Assembly: GCA_026693065.1 (NCBI GenBank)
Contig: JAPLNA010000230.1
Span: 1-59,624 of the forward strand
Reading direction: 5' to 3'
Length of the DNA: 59,624 nucleotides
From: Planctomycetota bacterium
Lineage (GTDB): Bacteria > Planctomycetota > Phycisphaerae > SM23-33
In this document: piece after piece, positions 23,501 to 32,117 of the stretch
Layout of the letters: every line of letters begins with the position of its first letter
How positions within the stretch are numbered: the first letter of the stretch is position 1
Program-made: the position numbers and the translations under genes
Notes under the pieces: generated by a model
The model's database searches: none
Told to the model about the DNA's origin: nothing
What the model saw: the letters and a program-made list of their open reading frames with translations, nothing else

Positions 23501-25913
23501 GAGCAGCATCCTGCAGGATGTTGTTCGTTCTGAAGACAATCCTTCGCTGGGAGAGTCTGACGAAATCTTCCTGGACCGACGGGACCGAATAGTCTAGGTC
23601 GCCAAGGTCCAACGACGGATCCTTGTCGGCGTCAGCGAAGTTGGACCTCCTGTCTCCCATCTCCCCGTAGGGCCACCGTTCGATCTGGCCGATGCGCCCG
23701 GTGCTGTTGGACCTGTCGATCCACTCGCGGATCGGATCCCGCTGGCCCTTCCCGCCGCCCTTGAAGCCCCCCAGCAGCACAGTCCCGCCTTCCGGTACGG
23801 TGACCGAGCTCTGCAAGTCCTGCGACTCGATATTGGGCAGGACTATCCATATGGCCGGGAAGAGCATGTCCCACGCGCTCCTCACCTCCCTGCCGTCATG
23901 GTCCGTCCGCGGGTCGTCCTGCCTCCAGGATTCCGGCTGCAGGAACGGCACCGAAACCCACACCAACACCCGGCTCAACGCCTTCTCCTGCCACGACCTC
24001 ATCTCCTGCCACGACGGCTCCCGCTCCGCGCCGCGAGTCTGAACCGGCTCGACCTTGGGCGCCGTCGGGATCGTCTCCGGGCAGTCGTACATCGCCCAGT
24101 GGTCCTTGCGCCCGCGCTCCACGCCGTACCGGGCGTACATCGCCTCGTTCTCCAGCACCAGCAGCGAGGCGAACGGACTCATCACGTACATCGTCCGCGA
24201 CAGTTCGGTGATCGCCGCCTTGTTCGCCTCGGCCCCGGCGGCCAGAAGGCGGTCGATCTCCAGACGCGCCCACGTTCGCGGCAGGTATCCGGCGCCGGCG
24301 GCGACGTTCGCCACGGGCAGCGTCTGGAGAAACTCCTTGCCGTCCCGCCGCCCGCGGATCGTCACCGACGCCGGCAGGGCCTTGCCCTTGTCCAGCCTCG
24401 CGACCGCCCAGAACTCCTCCCCGGCCGACACCGCGTCCGTCCCGGCGAGCATCGCCACATCCCCCGCCGTCGCCGCCGCCCCCACCAGCCGCGAGCCATT
24501 CAAGGCCGCCATCACGTCCATCGCCCGCCACTTCAGGTTCTCATCCGGATTGATCTGGGTGAAATACCCACCCGTCCCGGCGGCTGCCTCCCTCATGAAC
24601 GTACGATTCCACTTCTTCCCCACCCCGATCCCGACGTACTCGCAATCCGTCCCCACTGTCCGAACCAGTTCCTTCTGGTCCCTCACCCCCAACACCGGAT
24701 TCCCCGACCCGAGGTACACCAATCGCTCCGCACTCCCCCGCTTGCGGTTTCGCAGTTCTCCCGCGACCGTCAGCGCATTCCCCACGTCCATCGCCCCCAC
24801 CAACCTCGCGCTCTCCGCAAATTCCACCGCCCGCGCAATGTTCTCTTTCGTCACCGCCTCCGGCGCCTGTGAGAAAACCCGCGCCCGCGTCCCCGCCGTC
24901 GCCACGTTGAACGTGTCGGCGTGCTCGGCCGCCTGGAGCATCTCGCGCATGATCTCGATCTGCGTTCTCGCCAGCAGCGGGTTGCGGTCGCCGGAGGTCT
25001 CCAGCAGGAATACCCAATGTCTCGGCTCCTTGGTTCTCGGGGCCGCCGCCGGCGCGGGACGGTATCGCACCATCAAGTACTTCGCCCCCTCCTGCTCGAA
25101 CGAGCTGAACCGGGCGGCCTCCTCCCCCGCCGCCGACGGCTCGTGGAGCGTGAGCACGACGTCGTCGCCCTGGGCCTTCTCGTCGCCCTTGTCCGTCAGC
25201 ACCAGGTCGTCGCCATCCTTCGCCGGCGTCAGGGCGTGCGAGGGACACTCCCAGGCCGTGCCCCCCGCGCTCCGCACCCGCACGTTCAGCGACCACCCGG
25301 CCGCCTTCCCCAGCGAATGCCCGCCGGGGAATCGATACGTCGCCTGCCCGGCAAGCCAGGGCAGTTTCTGCGTGTAACTCAGGACGATCCGCTTCTCCTG
25401 CCTCGCCTCGATGGGAAACACCCGCATCTTGAACGTCGTGCCGTCCACCCATTCCAGCAGGGCCGGGTCCTTCAGCTTCGCCACGATCGACTCGTAGATC
25501 CTCCTCGCCTCCGTCCGCTCGACCATCCCGCCTTCCATCCGCCGCCCGTCCACGTACATCGCCAGCCGCGACAGCGAGGCGTCGGCCGGCAAGGGAAAGT
25601 AGAACGTCCCCTCCGTCCGGTTCGTGCCCGGGTTGAAGTAGGTCTGGTCGATGGTGGTCCGTGCAAAGCCGTCCTCGACGTGGACGTCGAGATGGTACTT
25701 CCGCAGTTCCATGGCCAGTTCCCCACCACCCACCGTCCTCGCGGCCAGCGCCCCGCCGGCATAGGCCGACCGCGGCACCAGCGGCTCGACGGCCGTGCCG
25801 ACCAGCTCCCTCGCCCATTCCATCGCCGCCCGCCCTTTCGTCGCCGGCGCGGCCCCGGCCGCCCCCGGCGCCAACTGTTCGCCCGCCTGCAACGGCGCCG
25901 CCACGCCCTCCAC
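20553..25913 (-). CDS. Giant VIT / vWA-like / TPR protein (main part)
   Basis: About 1,786 residues forming the bulk of a FecR-VIT protein whose N-terminal 210 residues are in another frame (see next entry). Order: a linker; a VIT domain (about 50-200, with ARTTIDQTYFNP and TEGTFYFPLP); a von Willebrand A-like domain (about 260-440) whose metal site is degenerate, reading LLETSGDRN instead of DxSxS; a long unassigned middle with VPEGGTVLLGGFKGG (about 720), similar to the end of secretin domains; a further 800 residues; and C-terminal TPR helices (ARAYETVARIDP region). Likely membrane-anchored through the missing N-terminus. Partner of the ECF sigma gene upstream. Function unknown; the family is common in Planctomycetota. 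Confidence 0.75.
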   Translation of the reverse strand: MEGVAAPLQAGEQLAPGAAGAAPATKGRAAMEWARELVGTAVEPLVPRSAYAGGALAARTVGGGELAMELRKYHLDVHVEDGFARTTIDQTYFNPGTNRTEGTFYFPLPADASLSRLAMYVDGRRMEGGMVERTEARRIYESIVAKLKDPALLEWVDGTTFKMRVFPIEARQEKRIVLSYTQKLPWLAGQATYRFPGGHSLGKAAGWSLNVRVRSAGGTAWECPSHALTPAKDGDDLVLTDKGDEKAQGDDVVLTLHEPSAAGEEAARFSSFEQEGAKYLMVRYRPAPAAAPRTKEPRHWVFLLETSGDRNPLLARTQIEIMREMLQAAEHADTFNVATAGTRARVFSQAPEAVTKENIARAVEFAESARLVGAMDVGNALTVAGELRNRKRGSAERLVYLGSGNPVLGVRDQKELVRTVGTDCEYVGIGVGKKWNRTFMREAAAGTGGYFTQINPDENLKWRAMDVMAALNGSRLVGAAATAGDVAMLAGTDAVSAGEEFWAVARLDKGKALPASVTIRGRRDGKEFLQTLPVANVAAGAGYLPRTWARLEIDRLLAAGAEANKAAITELSRTMYVMSPFASLLVLENEAMYARYGVERGRKDHWAMYDCPETIPTAPKVEPVQTRGAEREPSWQEMRSWQEKALSRVLVWVSVPFLQPESWRQDDPRTDHDGREVRSAWDMLFPAIWIVLPNIESQDLQSSVTVPEGGTVLLGGFKGGGKGQRDPIREWIDRSNSTGRIGQIERWPYGEMGDRRSNFADADKDPSLDLGDLDYSVPSVQEDFVRLSQRRIVFRTNNILQDAAQWTLSRDRQEDEFEGRDDFGHLRDNLGYVGQSEAAGGVACSQDFSLLDARSQARMFPAGWAPGVERRRVGSGWIYYPGLSMGGWTSHAGSDAMNAWLRVGGESPSPRAEYPPVQALGAGRRSMDYDIRDRLVSVPNFIGPRIEISKLGQNMQSNDNSGLFGGGAGPAGDQELEPIRGVLDVESDRSNAPLWWYQRPAFSGVNRYLIDLTLYAPALNTSCADVQAVLEASAPAAERVKAGQVDPRARRLIAAARSPVWRMATWEDAGGIGASVVFDGEGRFSYRGHGPGGIIEWALCDGTTLVQVYPEIGLGARRAVSRFHRADAVTAFPWLVAPVDDLAAGMDVSCDDGRTVVLTPIGASSARDKQGRPVPYAALRMAFGEGGRLVERRFVSMPSGKLLRRQAYAPDGTVALFDESGRELAVWKCSVVPAAAPNLKPALDDMVVLPMPLRDVPDPVQTATAPAWDEAHALEWIAGKVFGRWHAGAGADAIMRRFVDKGDRRIGWQVLVAAVCGEAPVSEEMKNTPLGRFLTCSADAKGESLKDDEAQGRRWRKATPAGAADWGGGFIGRVGAFRQLWWAGWAPGAPDGREKNLAAWREAALAYAERTGPTEFTWALLAEVARQGAGKDAERLAEAFERFGTYTGRYEAARARKDGEAFATLFRATIARGWMPMIDPDFVRATETGPLGGLVRTAVTEMIARDARAAAIELGRQCWDAGARDWGNWAVRSALQTAPASQREALAVEAVSYYAWTQQWEAADEQMGVLLAAPAFAKDARTWRVASRVAAKRGWAALAARRFERAVEIDIRRMQEKPDDVNLREDYEELFLRYRDLARSVATLGPGAVGDVTDAALRAADRWRALDEEGGACKAAADVLAILGAGDLAWEYATTPLADMPEEPEPWLQLARWLVGKGQYDLAARAYETVARIDPADPGILWDHASVLSRLGKAQEARALYSRVAEGQWPEKYKALKAKAKEKLGG

Positions 25914-25919
25914 CGCCCC

Positions 25920-26554
25920 CTTGCCCCCGCCAGCCGCGTCCCCACCGCCTTCACCGTCCGGTCGGGCGTCTGGAGCGTCAACGGCCCGTCCTTGTCGGGC
26001 GCCACCTCCAGATACACCCGCCCCGCCGACACTTTCACGCTCCGCCGCCCGGTCACCTCGACGGTCGTTCCGGCGTCAACGTACAGCGCGCTGCCATCGG
26101 GCATGGCCAGCCGCCGCTGCTGTCGGGGCCCGGTCTTCACGACCTCACCGACGGCGACGGGCGCCGCGGGCCTGCTCGCCGGCGCCGGCCGGGCCGTCAA
26201 CCGACCGGCCACAAACCCCGCCTCGCGTTCGATCGCGGGCGTTTGGCCCGACGGCCGCGACGGCGACAAGGGCAGCGTCGCTACCGGGCGGGGAATCCGC
26301 CCGATGCTCTGCACGAGAAACACTCCCGCGGCCAGGACCACCGCGGCGGCCGCCGCCGTCCCGACCGCTCCCCACACCCACGCGCGCCGCCCGCGACGCC
26401 GCGCCTGCGCCTGCATCAGACTGAGCGTCTGGGCGACGAACTCCGCCTCGGGCTGGGCCGGGGAATACGCCCGGGACAGCAACTGCGAAATGTTCTCGTC
26501 CAGCGCGTCCCACCCGCCCTCGTTCTCGGATGCGTTCTTGGGTTCGTTCGTCAT
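25920..26554 (-). CDS. FecR-like/anti-sigma N-terminal part of the VIT protein
   Basis: From ATG at 26554: a short acidic cytoplasmic segment (NISQLLSRAYSPAQPEAEF), a helix at about residues 58-80 (VWGAVGTAAAAAVVLAAGVF), a disordered Pro/Ala region, and a FecR domain (LAMPDGSALYVDAGTTVEV ... KVSAGRVYLEV ... TVKAVGTRLA). After GTRLAG the frame is lost at a C5 run (25924-25928) and the VIT part continues in another frame; one base restores a single protein of about 2,000 residues. The ATG overlaps the sigma gene stop (ATGA), the arrangement of a cognate anti-sigma factor. The frame itself stays open to 25472, but that tail is Arg/Trp-rich and not credible. Confidence 0.75.
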
Positions 26555-27174
26555 CTTGCACCTTCCATCGGGCCCGCCAAAGCCAGGAACGTCGCACGGA
26601 ACGCTTCTCTGGCCCTGGCCAGGAGCGACTCCGCCGCCTTCACCGTCGTGCCCATCGCGGCGGCCATCTCGCCGACGCTCCGCCGCGACACATACTTGTC
26701 CTGCAGGGCCTGTCCGTAGTGCGGGGGCAGTTGGGCCATCGTGGCGTTGACGATCTCCCGCGTTTCGGCCCGTTCGAGCAGGTCGCCGGCGAAGGGCTCG
26801 GTCTCGAGCATGGCGTAGAGGCTTCGCAGTTCGTCGTCCACCCGTCGCCAGAATTCCGCCAGCGTCGCGGGGGCCTTCTCCCTCGCCAGCACGCGGCGGA
26901 TCTCGTTGCGAGCCAGCCCGGTCAGCCACCCGAAGATCGCCCCGCCCGCCCGGGCCGGATCGTACGTCTTCAGCCGCCGGATCGCCTGCAGCAGCGTCTC
27001 CTGCACGACCTCCTCGCAGAGATGGTGGTTGCCCCCGAGCCTCGTCAGGCAGAAGCGATACAGCGGCGCGATGCCCGCCTCGGCCAGGCGCGCCACCGCG
27101 TTCGGCTCGCCCGCCAACGCCATCCCGTGCCAGCGCTCGTCGAAGTCTGCCTGCACGCGGCCGTTCCTTTCCAC
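26551..27174 (-). CDS. ECF-type RNA polymerase sigma factor
   Basis: A 207-residue sigma-70 family protein. Region 2 is visible around residues 45-95 (CEEVVQETLLQAIRRL, GWLTGLARNEIRRVL) and region 4 around 150-195 (LPPHYGQALQDKYV, SVGEMAAAMGTTVKAAESLL), separated by a linker. The GTG at 27174 is chosen because the protein then begins with normal family sequence (NGRVQADFDERW) and a TATAGT box ends six bases upstream; longer in-frame starts run into the divergent pyk gene. It overlaps the FecR-VIT gene by four bases, so they are translationally coupled and the partner probably controls it. Target promoters unknown. Confidence 0.85.
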   Translation of the reverse strand: MERNGRVQADFDERWHGMALAGEPNAVARLAEAGIAPLYRFCLTRLGGNHHLCEEVVQETLLQAIRRLKTYDPARAGGAIFGWLTGLARNEIRRVLAREKAPATLAEFWRRVDDELRSLYAMLETEPFAGDLLERAETREIVNATMAQLPPHYGQALQDKYVSRRSVGEMAAAMGTTVKAAESLLARAREAFRATFLALAGPMEGAR

Positions 27175-27180
27175 CCCCCG

Positions 27181-27186
27181 ACTATA
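27181..27186 (-). promoter_or_regulatory. Putative -10 box of the sigma/FecR-VIT operon
   Basis: TATAGT on the minus strand ends six bases before the proposed GTG start, implying a leaderless transcript. No clear -35. The 135-base gap to pyk holds this and the pyk box and nothing else that I recognise. Confidence 0.35.
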
Positions 27187-27295
27187 CCGCGGCCCGGGGA
27201 TGCCTGCACACAAAGACATGTCAGCCCGCCGGCGGAATCCTTCGCGGGAATTCGGGAATCCGGGCGGGTGTGTTTCGCCCGATCCCGCGTTGGTG

Positions 27296-27301
27296 TAGAA
27301 T
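27296..27301 (+). promoter_or_regulatory. Putative -10 box of pyk
   Basis: TAGAAT lies eight bases before the ATG at 27310, so the transcript would have almost no leader. No ribosome site is seen before this start, consistent with leaderless initiation. Confidence 0.4.
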
Positions 27302-27309
27302 CGGCTCCC

Positions 27310-28728
27310 ATGATCATACGAACCAAGGTCGTGGCCACCGTCGGGCCGGCGAGTTCGTCGCCTGAGATGCTCGAGGCCCTTGCCCGGGCCGGGGTGGATG
27401 TGTTCCGGATCAACTTCTCCCACGGGGACGAGCAGACGCACGAACAGTCGCTGCGGAACATCCGGGCGGTCGAGGCAAAGATCGGCGAGCCGATCGCCGT
27501 CATGGGCGACTTGTGCGGGCCGAAAATCCGCGTCGGGAAAATCGCGGGGGAGAAGTTCACGCTCAAGGCCGGGGCGACGCTGACGATCCAGAGCGAGCCG
27601 ATCGAAGGGACGGCCGGGCGGATTTCCACCACGCTGGCGGAGCTGCCCGCCGAGGCCGCCGTCGGACAGACGATACTCATCAACGACGGGGCCATCCGCC
27701 TCGAGGTCGTCGAGGTCCGCCCGCCGCGGGAGATCGTCTGCCTCGTGAAGGTCGGCGGGGAACTCTCCAGCGGCAAGGGCGTCAACCTGCCCGACACCGT
27801 CCTGTCTCTGCCGGCGATGACGGAAAAGGACCGGCGGGACGCGGCGTGGATCGCGGCCCGGGAGTTTGACTACGTCGCCCTCTCGTTCGTGCGGACGGCC
27901 CGCGACATCGAGGGCCTTCGCGACGTGCTGAACGCGGCCGGGTGCGGAGCGAAGGTCGTCGCGAAGATCGAAAAGCCCCAGGCCCTCGAGAACATCGAGA
28001 GCATCATCGACGCCGCGGACGTCGTCATGGTCGCGCGGGGCGACCTGGGGGTGGAGATGGACCTACCGGCCGTGCCGTTCGCCCAGAAGCGGATCGCCCG
28101 GCTGTGCCAGGAACGGGGCAAGTGCTGCATTATCGCCACGCAGATGCTCGAGAGCATGACGCACTCGCCGGTGCCCACACGGGCGGAGGTGTCCGACGTC
28201 GCCAACGCCGTGCTGGACGCCACCGACGCGGTGATGCTCTCGGGGGAGACGGCGGTCGGGGAGTACCCGGTGGCGGCGGTGGAGATCATGAACCGCATCG
28301 GCGCCCAGGCCCAGGCGTACTACGACCGCCAGAATCCCGACCCGCACGTGGCGTACGCCCCCGCGCGGACGGAGGCCTCGCTGGCGGCGGCGGTCCACAA
28401 GATCGTCGAGGCCGAGCCGGTCGCCGCGGTGGCCGTCTTCACCATGACGGGCACGACCGCCCGGATGTTCGCCAAGCACCGCCCCGCCTGCCCGATCCTG
28501 GGGCTGACCACCGACGTCAAAACCGCCCGCGGCATGTGCCTCTACTACGGCGTGGTCCCCGTGACCGTCGCCCCCTGCCACCACACCCGCGAAGTGCTCG
28601 CGATGGCGGCTGACCTGGCGGTAAAGAAAGGGCTGGCAAAACAGGGCGATCGCATCGTCGTGGTCTCCGGCCGACCCCTGGGCGCGCCGGGAAACACCAA
28701 CACCCTCGTTATTCATACGATCGAATAG
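27310..28728 (+). CDS. pyk: Pyruvate kinase
   Basis: A 472-residue pyruvate kinase, converting phosphoenolpyruvate and ADP to pyruvate and ATP in glycolysis. Diagnostic segments in order: RTKVVATVGPASS at the start, FRINFSHGDE, GDLCGPKIRVGKI, KVVAKIEKPQALENI (catalytic Lys), VMVARGDLGVEM (metal ligands) and CCIIATQMLESM, then the C-terminal regulatory-type domain ending NTLVIHTIE. Full length for the family, no B-domain loss. Cytoplasmic. Divergent from the ECF sigma gene; the ATG lies eight bases after a TAGAAT box. Confidence 0.95.
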   Translation: MIIRTKVVATVGPASSSPEMLEALARAGVDVFRINFSHGDEQTHEQSLRNIRAVEAKIGEPIAVMGDLCGPKIRVGKIAGEKFTLKAGATLTIQSEPIEGTAGRISTTLAELPAEAAVGQTILINDGAIRLEVVEVRPPREIVCLVKVGGELSSGKGVNLPDTVLSLPAMTEKDRRDAAWIAAREFDYVALSFVRTARDIEGLRDVLNAAGCGAKVVAKIEKPQALENIESIIDAADVVMVARGDLGVEMDLPAVPFAQKRIARLCQERGKCCIIATQMLESMTHSPVPTRAEVSDVANAVLDATDAVMLSGETAVGEYPVAAVEIMNRIGAQAQAYYDRQNPDPHVAYAPARTEASLAAAVHKIVEAEPVAAVAVFTMTGTTARMFAKHRPACPILGLTTDVKTARGMCLYYGVVPVTVAPCHHTREVLAMAADLAVKKGLAKQGDRIVVVSGRPLGAPGNTNTLVIHTIE

Positions 28729-28764
28729 TCTCTGGCAAGCCCAGGCGGCCTATGTCGCGACCAA

Positions 28765-28792
28765 AGTAGCCGGTAGCCAGTAGCCGGTAGCC
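28765..28792. repeat. Heptameric array, four units
   Basis: Four contiguous 7-base units alternate AGTAGCC and GGTAGCC, shortly after the pyk stop. No inverted partner is seen nearby. The 387-base gap 28729-29115 otherwise holds one possible small gene. Confidence 0.65.
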
Positions 28793-28831
28793 GGGGGAAC
28801 CGCGAACCGCCCTCGGAGAATGTGGGTCTTC

Positions 28832-29020
28832 TCAGACCGCCGTGCGGTGGGGCCCGGCTAGTTCGGGCGCCATGTGCCGGGCGCGGAAGATCGCCTGGCG
28901 AAGCCGTATCTTCGTGATCATCGCCCGCCGATACAGGGCTGCCTGATCGAGTGCGTTCGTTTCGCCTGGGCTCGGCTGCGCCGGCGCGGCCGCTGCTGGC
29001 GTGTCGTGTTGGAAGTCCAT
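28832..29020 (-). CDS. Possible small hypothetical protein
   Basis: A 62-residue frame from ATG at 29020, with GGAAAG about 12 bases upstream. The middle is Pro/Ala-rich (AAAAPAQPSPG), the C-terminal half is a plausible basic amphipathic helix (YRRAMITKIRLRQAIFRARH). It lies between pyk and recQ, on the recQ strand. No family recognised; short length makes it uncertain that it is translated. Confidence 0.35.
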   Translation of the reverse strand: MDFQHDTPAAAAPAQPSPGETNALDQAALYRRAMITKIRLRQAIFRARHMAPELAGPHRTAV

Positions 29021-29115
29021 GATGTGCACTTTCCGCGGCGTTGGTCCCCGCCGGATGGCCGCGTTAACCGTATCGGCCGGCCCCATCGCGGGAGTTGACC
29101 CCAAATCGCCCGCCC

Positions 29116-32034
29116 CTACCGCCCCGCGGCCAGCACGTTCAGGGCCTTCTGGGCGCACTGCCGGGCCGGGCCGTCGGGGTCTTCCATCATCGCCTTCAGC
29201 GAGTCGCTCAGCGCCGCCAGGGCGTCCCGGGAACTCACCTGGGCGGCGAGCATTCGCCCGGCGACCTTGCCCGCGGCCCCGGCCGCCAGAGACCGCACGT
29301 CGGGCGCGGGAGATTGCATGGCCTGGGCGAGGAAGTCAGCGGCCTCGGGCCCGGACAACTCGCCGGCGGCCCAGACGGCGCGGGCCTTCACCTGGAGCGG
29401 CGCGGGCCCGGCGCACCAGCCCGCCAGCGCCTCGGTGATCCGCCCCGGCTCGAATGCCCGCAACTGCCCCAGCAGGGGCTCGACCTCCCCTCGCGTGGCC
29501 CCCAGCAGCCGCTCAACGAGCCCGGCGAGCATCGCCTCGGGCGAGGTCGCCGCCGGCGCCGCGGGCGCGGGAGTTTCCGCCACAACCACCGGCTTCGTCG
29601 CGGCCGCCGGCTTGGGCTCCGGCGCCGCCGGCGGTTTGGACGCCGCCGGAACGCCCATCGCCGCCAGGCCCTTCTCCGTCAGCGCCAGCACCGGATACGC
29701 CGCCCCGGCGTCGCGGGCGAGCAGGCCCTTGCCCACCATCGCCCCCACGACGGCCTTCACCTCATCCTGCGTCGCCTCGATCGTGCCGTACACGGCCAGC
29801 GAGTCGGCGGCCATCTCCTTCACCCAGGCCGAGCCCGATCCCGTCAGGATCGCCGCGACCTTCGAAATGCCCACGGGCGCGGACATCTTCGCCACGCACT
29901 CCAGGGCCGCCCGCTCGATCGCCGTAACATCCCCGCGCGGGGCCTTCGCCGGCGCGGCCGCCGGACGCTTGAGAAGCTCGGCGGCGCTCAGGCCCTCGAT
30001 CGCCCGCCGACCCGCCTCCGTCAGCACGACCACCGGGCGGTCGTAGTCGCCCTCGCGCCCGAGCAGGCCCTCGTGCAGCAACTGGCCGATCGCCTTCTTG
30101 GCCTCCTCCTGCCGCCCCCGAAACGCCCCGTAGCAGGGGTTGGTGTCGCAGCCCCATTGGATCAGGTTCTTCTCCTTCGAGCCGGTGAGCACCAGGGCGA
30201 TCCGCCCGGCCCCCATCGGGAACCGCAGCTTCTGCACGCACAACAGCGCCAGCAGCCGCTGGCGGTCGTCTCCGCCGGGCGCCCCCACCCCCGCCGGCCG
30301 GGCCGCGCGGCAGCAGTCACACGTCCCGCACAGCAGGTCCGTCTCCTCCCCGAAGTACGTCAGCACGTGCCGGCGCCGGCAGACGCTCTCGCGGATGTAG
30401 CCCTCCATCGCGTTGAGTTTTTCGTACTCCAGCCCGCGGAGGAACTCCTGCCGCGTCCAGTCGATGTCGATGGCGTCGAAGTCGTCGACGGCCTCGAGAA
30501 GTTTCTCCACCCCGCGTCCGCGGAAGGGCGGCTCGTAGCGGATGTGCCCGGCCTCGTCCAGGGCCGCCAGAGCGCGACGCGCCTGCTCCGGGCTCATGCC
30601 CGCCGACCCGGCCAGGTGCACCACGTCCACCTCAAACCGCCCGGGCTCTTCCAGGTCGAACTCGGCGGCGATGGCCTCGAACACCGCCCGCTGACTGCGC
30701 CCGCGGATCCGCGGCAGGATCGCCGCCCCGGGTTTGTCGATCGTCACCCCCGCCGCCGCGTGCCCCGCCAGCGCCCGCGTAACCCCCGCCTCGTCCAGCA
30801 GCCGCACCGCCGCCGCCACGTGCCCGCTCTTGACGTCCTGGCCGCACTGCTCGGCGATCTGCTCGTACGTCAGCATCACGGGGTTGGCGTCGATGTCCCA
30901 CAACCCCTCCTGCACCCGCTGCACGATCTCCCGCGGCGGGTAGTTCATGTCGATGAAGAATTCCCGCAGCGACCGGTCGCTGGCTGAGTAGAGCAGCACG
31001 CACTCGGAAGGTTGCCCGTCGCGCCCCGCCCGCCCGATCCCCTGGTAATACTGCTCCACCGAGCCGGGGAAGTGGTAATGCACCACGAACCGCACGTCGG
31101 CCTTGTCGATGCCCATCCCGAACGCCAGCGTCGCCACGGCCACCCGCGCCCGCCCGGTCAGGAACGCCTCCTGCGCCGCCGTGCGGTCGGCCTCCTCCAG
31201 CCCGGCGTGATAGACCACCGTCGCCGGCTCGACTTGCCGAATCCGCTCGGCGATTTCGTCGGCCTTCTTCCGCGTGCCGACGTAGATGATCCCCGGGCCT
31301 GTCTGCCTCGCCAGCAGGTCCAGCAGGAAGCGGTCCTTGTCATCCCGCCCGTAGGCGTCCACCACGCTCAGGGCCAGGTTGGGCCTGTCGAAACCGTGCA
31401 CGTGCACGTCCACTTCGCCGGCGCCCAGCCCGAGGCACTCGAGAATGTCCGCCCGCACCCGCGGCGTCGCGGTGGCGGTCAACGCCGTCACCGGCGGCGT
31501 GCCGATCCGGGCGCGGAATTCCTTCAGCCGCCGGTAATCCGGCCGAAAGTCGTGCCCCCACGCGCTGATGCAGTGGGCCTCGTCCACCGCCAGACGCGAG
31601 ACCTTCACCTTCGCAATCGCCGCCGAGAACGCCGCATTGCGGAACCGTTCCGGGGCCACATACAGCAGGCGAATCTCCCCGGCGGCGCACCGGGCCAGCC
31701 GGTCCCGCTGTTCCGGCAGAGGCAGGCTGGAATTCACGAACGCCGCGGGAACCCCCTTGGCCGTCAGTTCGTCGACCTGGTCCTTCATCAACGCGATCAG
31801 CGGCGAGACGACGACGGTCAGCCCGCCGTCGAGCATCGCGGGCAACTGATACAACAGACTCTTGCCGCTGCCGGTGGGCATGACGGCCAGCACGTTTCGC
31901 CCGGCCAGCACGCTGGTGAGGGCCTCGCCCTGCCCCATGCGAAAATCGGCGTACCCGAAGCTCTGCCTGAGCATCGCCCGGGCAGCGGCCAGCGGATCGC
32001 CCGCCGTGATATCTTGTCCCCGCGTCGGTTCCAT
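29116..32034 (-). CDS. recQ: RecQ-type DNA helicase with extended C-terminus
   Basis: A 972-residue ATP-dependent 3'-5' DNA helicase, far longer than the usual 600-700. Helicase core (residues 1-350): MPTGSGKSLLYQLP (Walker A), VDEAHCISAWGHDFRPDY (motif II and RecQ loop), TALTATATP, and VATLAFGMGIDKADVRFV with IGRAGRDG. A zinc-binding region follows near 520-600 (VCRRRHVLTYFGE, CGTCDCC). Then come two successive winged-helix-like RQC segments, each starting with LTGS (around 620-690 and 715-790), an Ala/Pro linker, and about 140 residues of HEAT-like helical repeats. No HRDC domain was recognised. Probably acts in recombination and replication repair. The ATG at 32034 has GGAAAGG just upstream. 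Confidence 0.9.
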   Translation of the reverse strand: MEPTRGQDITAGDPLAAARAMLRQSFGYADFRMGQGEALTSVLAGRNVLAVMPTGSGKSLLYQLPAMLDGGLTVVVSPLIALMKDQVDELTAKGVPAAFVNSSLPLPEQRDRLARCAAGEIRLLYVAPERFRNAAFSAAIAKVKVSRLAVDEAHCISAWGHDFRPDYRRLKEFRARIGTPPVTALTATATPRVRADILECLGLGAGEVDVHVHGFDRPNLALSVVDAYGRDDKDRFLLDLLARQTGPGIIYVGTRKKADEIAERIRQVEPATVVYHAGLEEADRTAAQEAFLTGRARVAVATLAFGMGIDKADVRFVVHYHFPGSVEQYYQGIGRAGRDGQPSECVLLYSASDRSLREFFIDMNYPPREIVQRVQEGLWDIDANPVMLTYEQIAEQCGQDVKSGHVAAAVRLLDEAGVTRALAGHAAAGVTIDKPGAAILPRIRGRSQRAVFEAIAAEFDLEEPGRFEVDVVHLAGSAGMSPEQARRALAALDEAGHIRYEPPFRGRGVEKLLEAVDDFDAIDIDWTRQEFLRGLEYEKLNAMEGYIRESVCRRRHVLTYFGEETDLLCGTCDCCRAARPAGVGAPGGDDRQRLLALLCVQKLRFPMGAGRIALVLTGSKEKNLIQWGCDTNPCYGAFRGRQEEAKKAIGQLLHEGLLGREGDYDRPVVVLTEAGRRAIEGLSAAELLKRPAAAPAKAPRGDVTAIERAALECVAKMSAPVGISKVAAILTGSGSAWVKEMAADSLAVYGTIEATQDEVKAVVGAMVGKGLLARDAGAAYPVLALTEKGLAAMGVPAASKPPAAPEPKPAAATKPVVVAETPAPAAPAATSPEAMLAGLVERLLGATRGEVEPLLGQLRAFEPGRITEALAGWCAGPAPLQVKARAVWAAGELSGPEAADFLAQAMQSPAPDVRSLAAGAAGKVAGRMLAAQVSSRDALAALSDSLKAMMEDPDGPARQCAQKALNVLAAGR

Positions 32035-32117
32035 ACCCTTTCCAGCCTACGGTCCCCGCCGGCGGAAAACAACCTCCGCGGCGCCCGTTTTTGAGCCCAA
32101 TCGCGTGGCAGCCCTTC

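Noticed and set aside
25472-25920. Continuation of the FecR frame as a separate 360-residue protein
   Set aside because: After the C5 run the frame becomes Arg/Trp/Thr-rich nonsense, while the VIT domain is encoded in the alternative frame at the same place.
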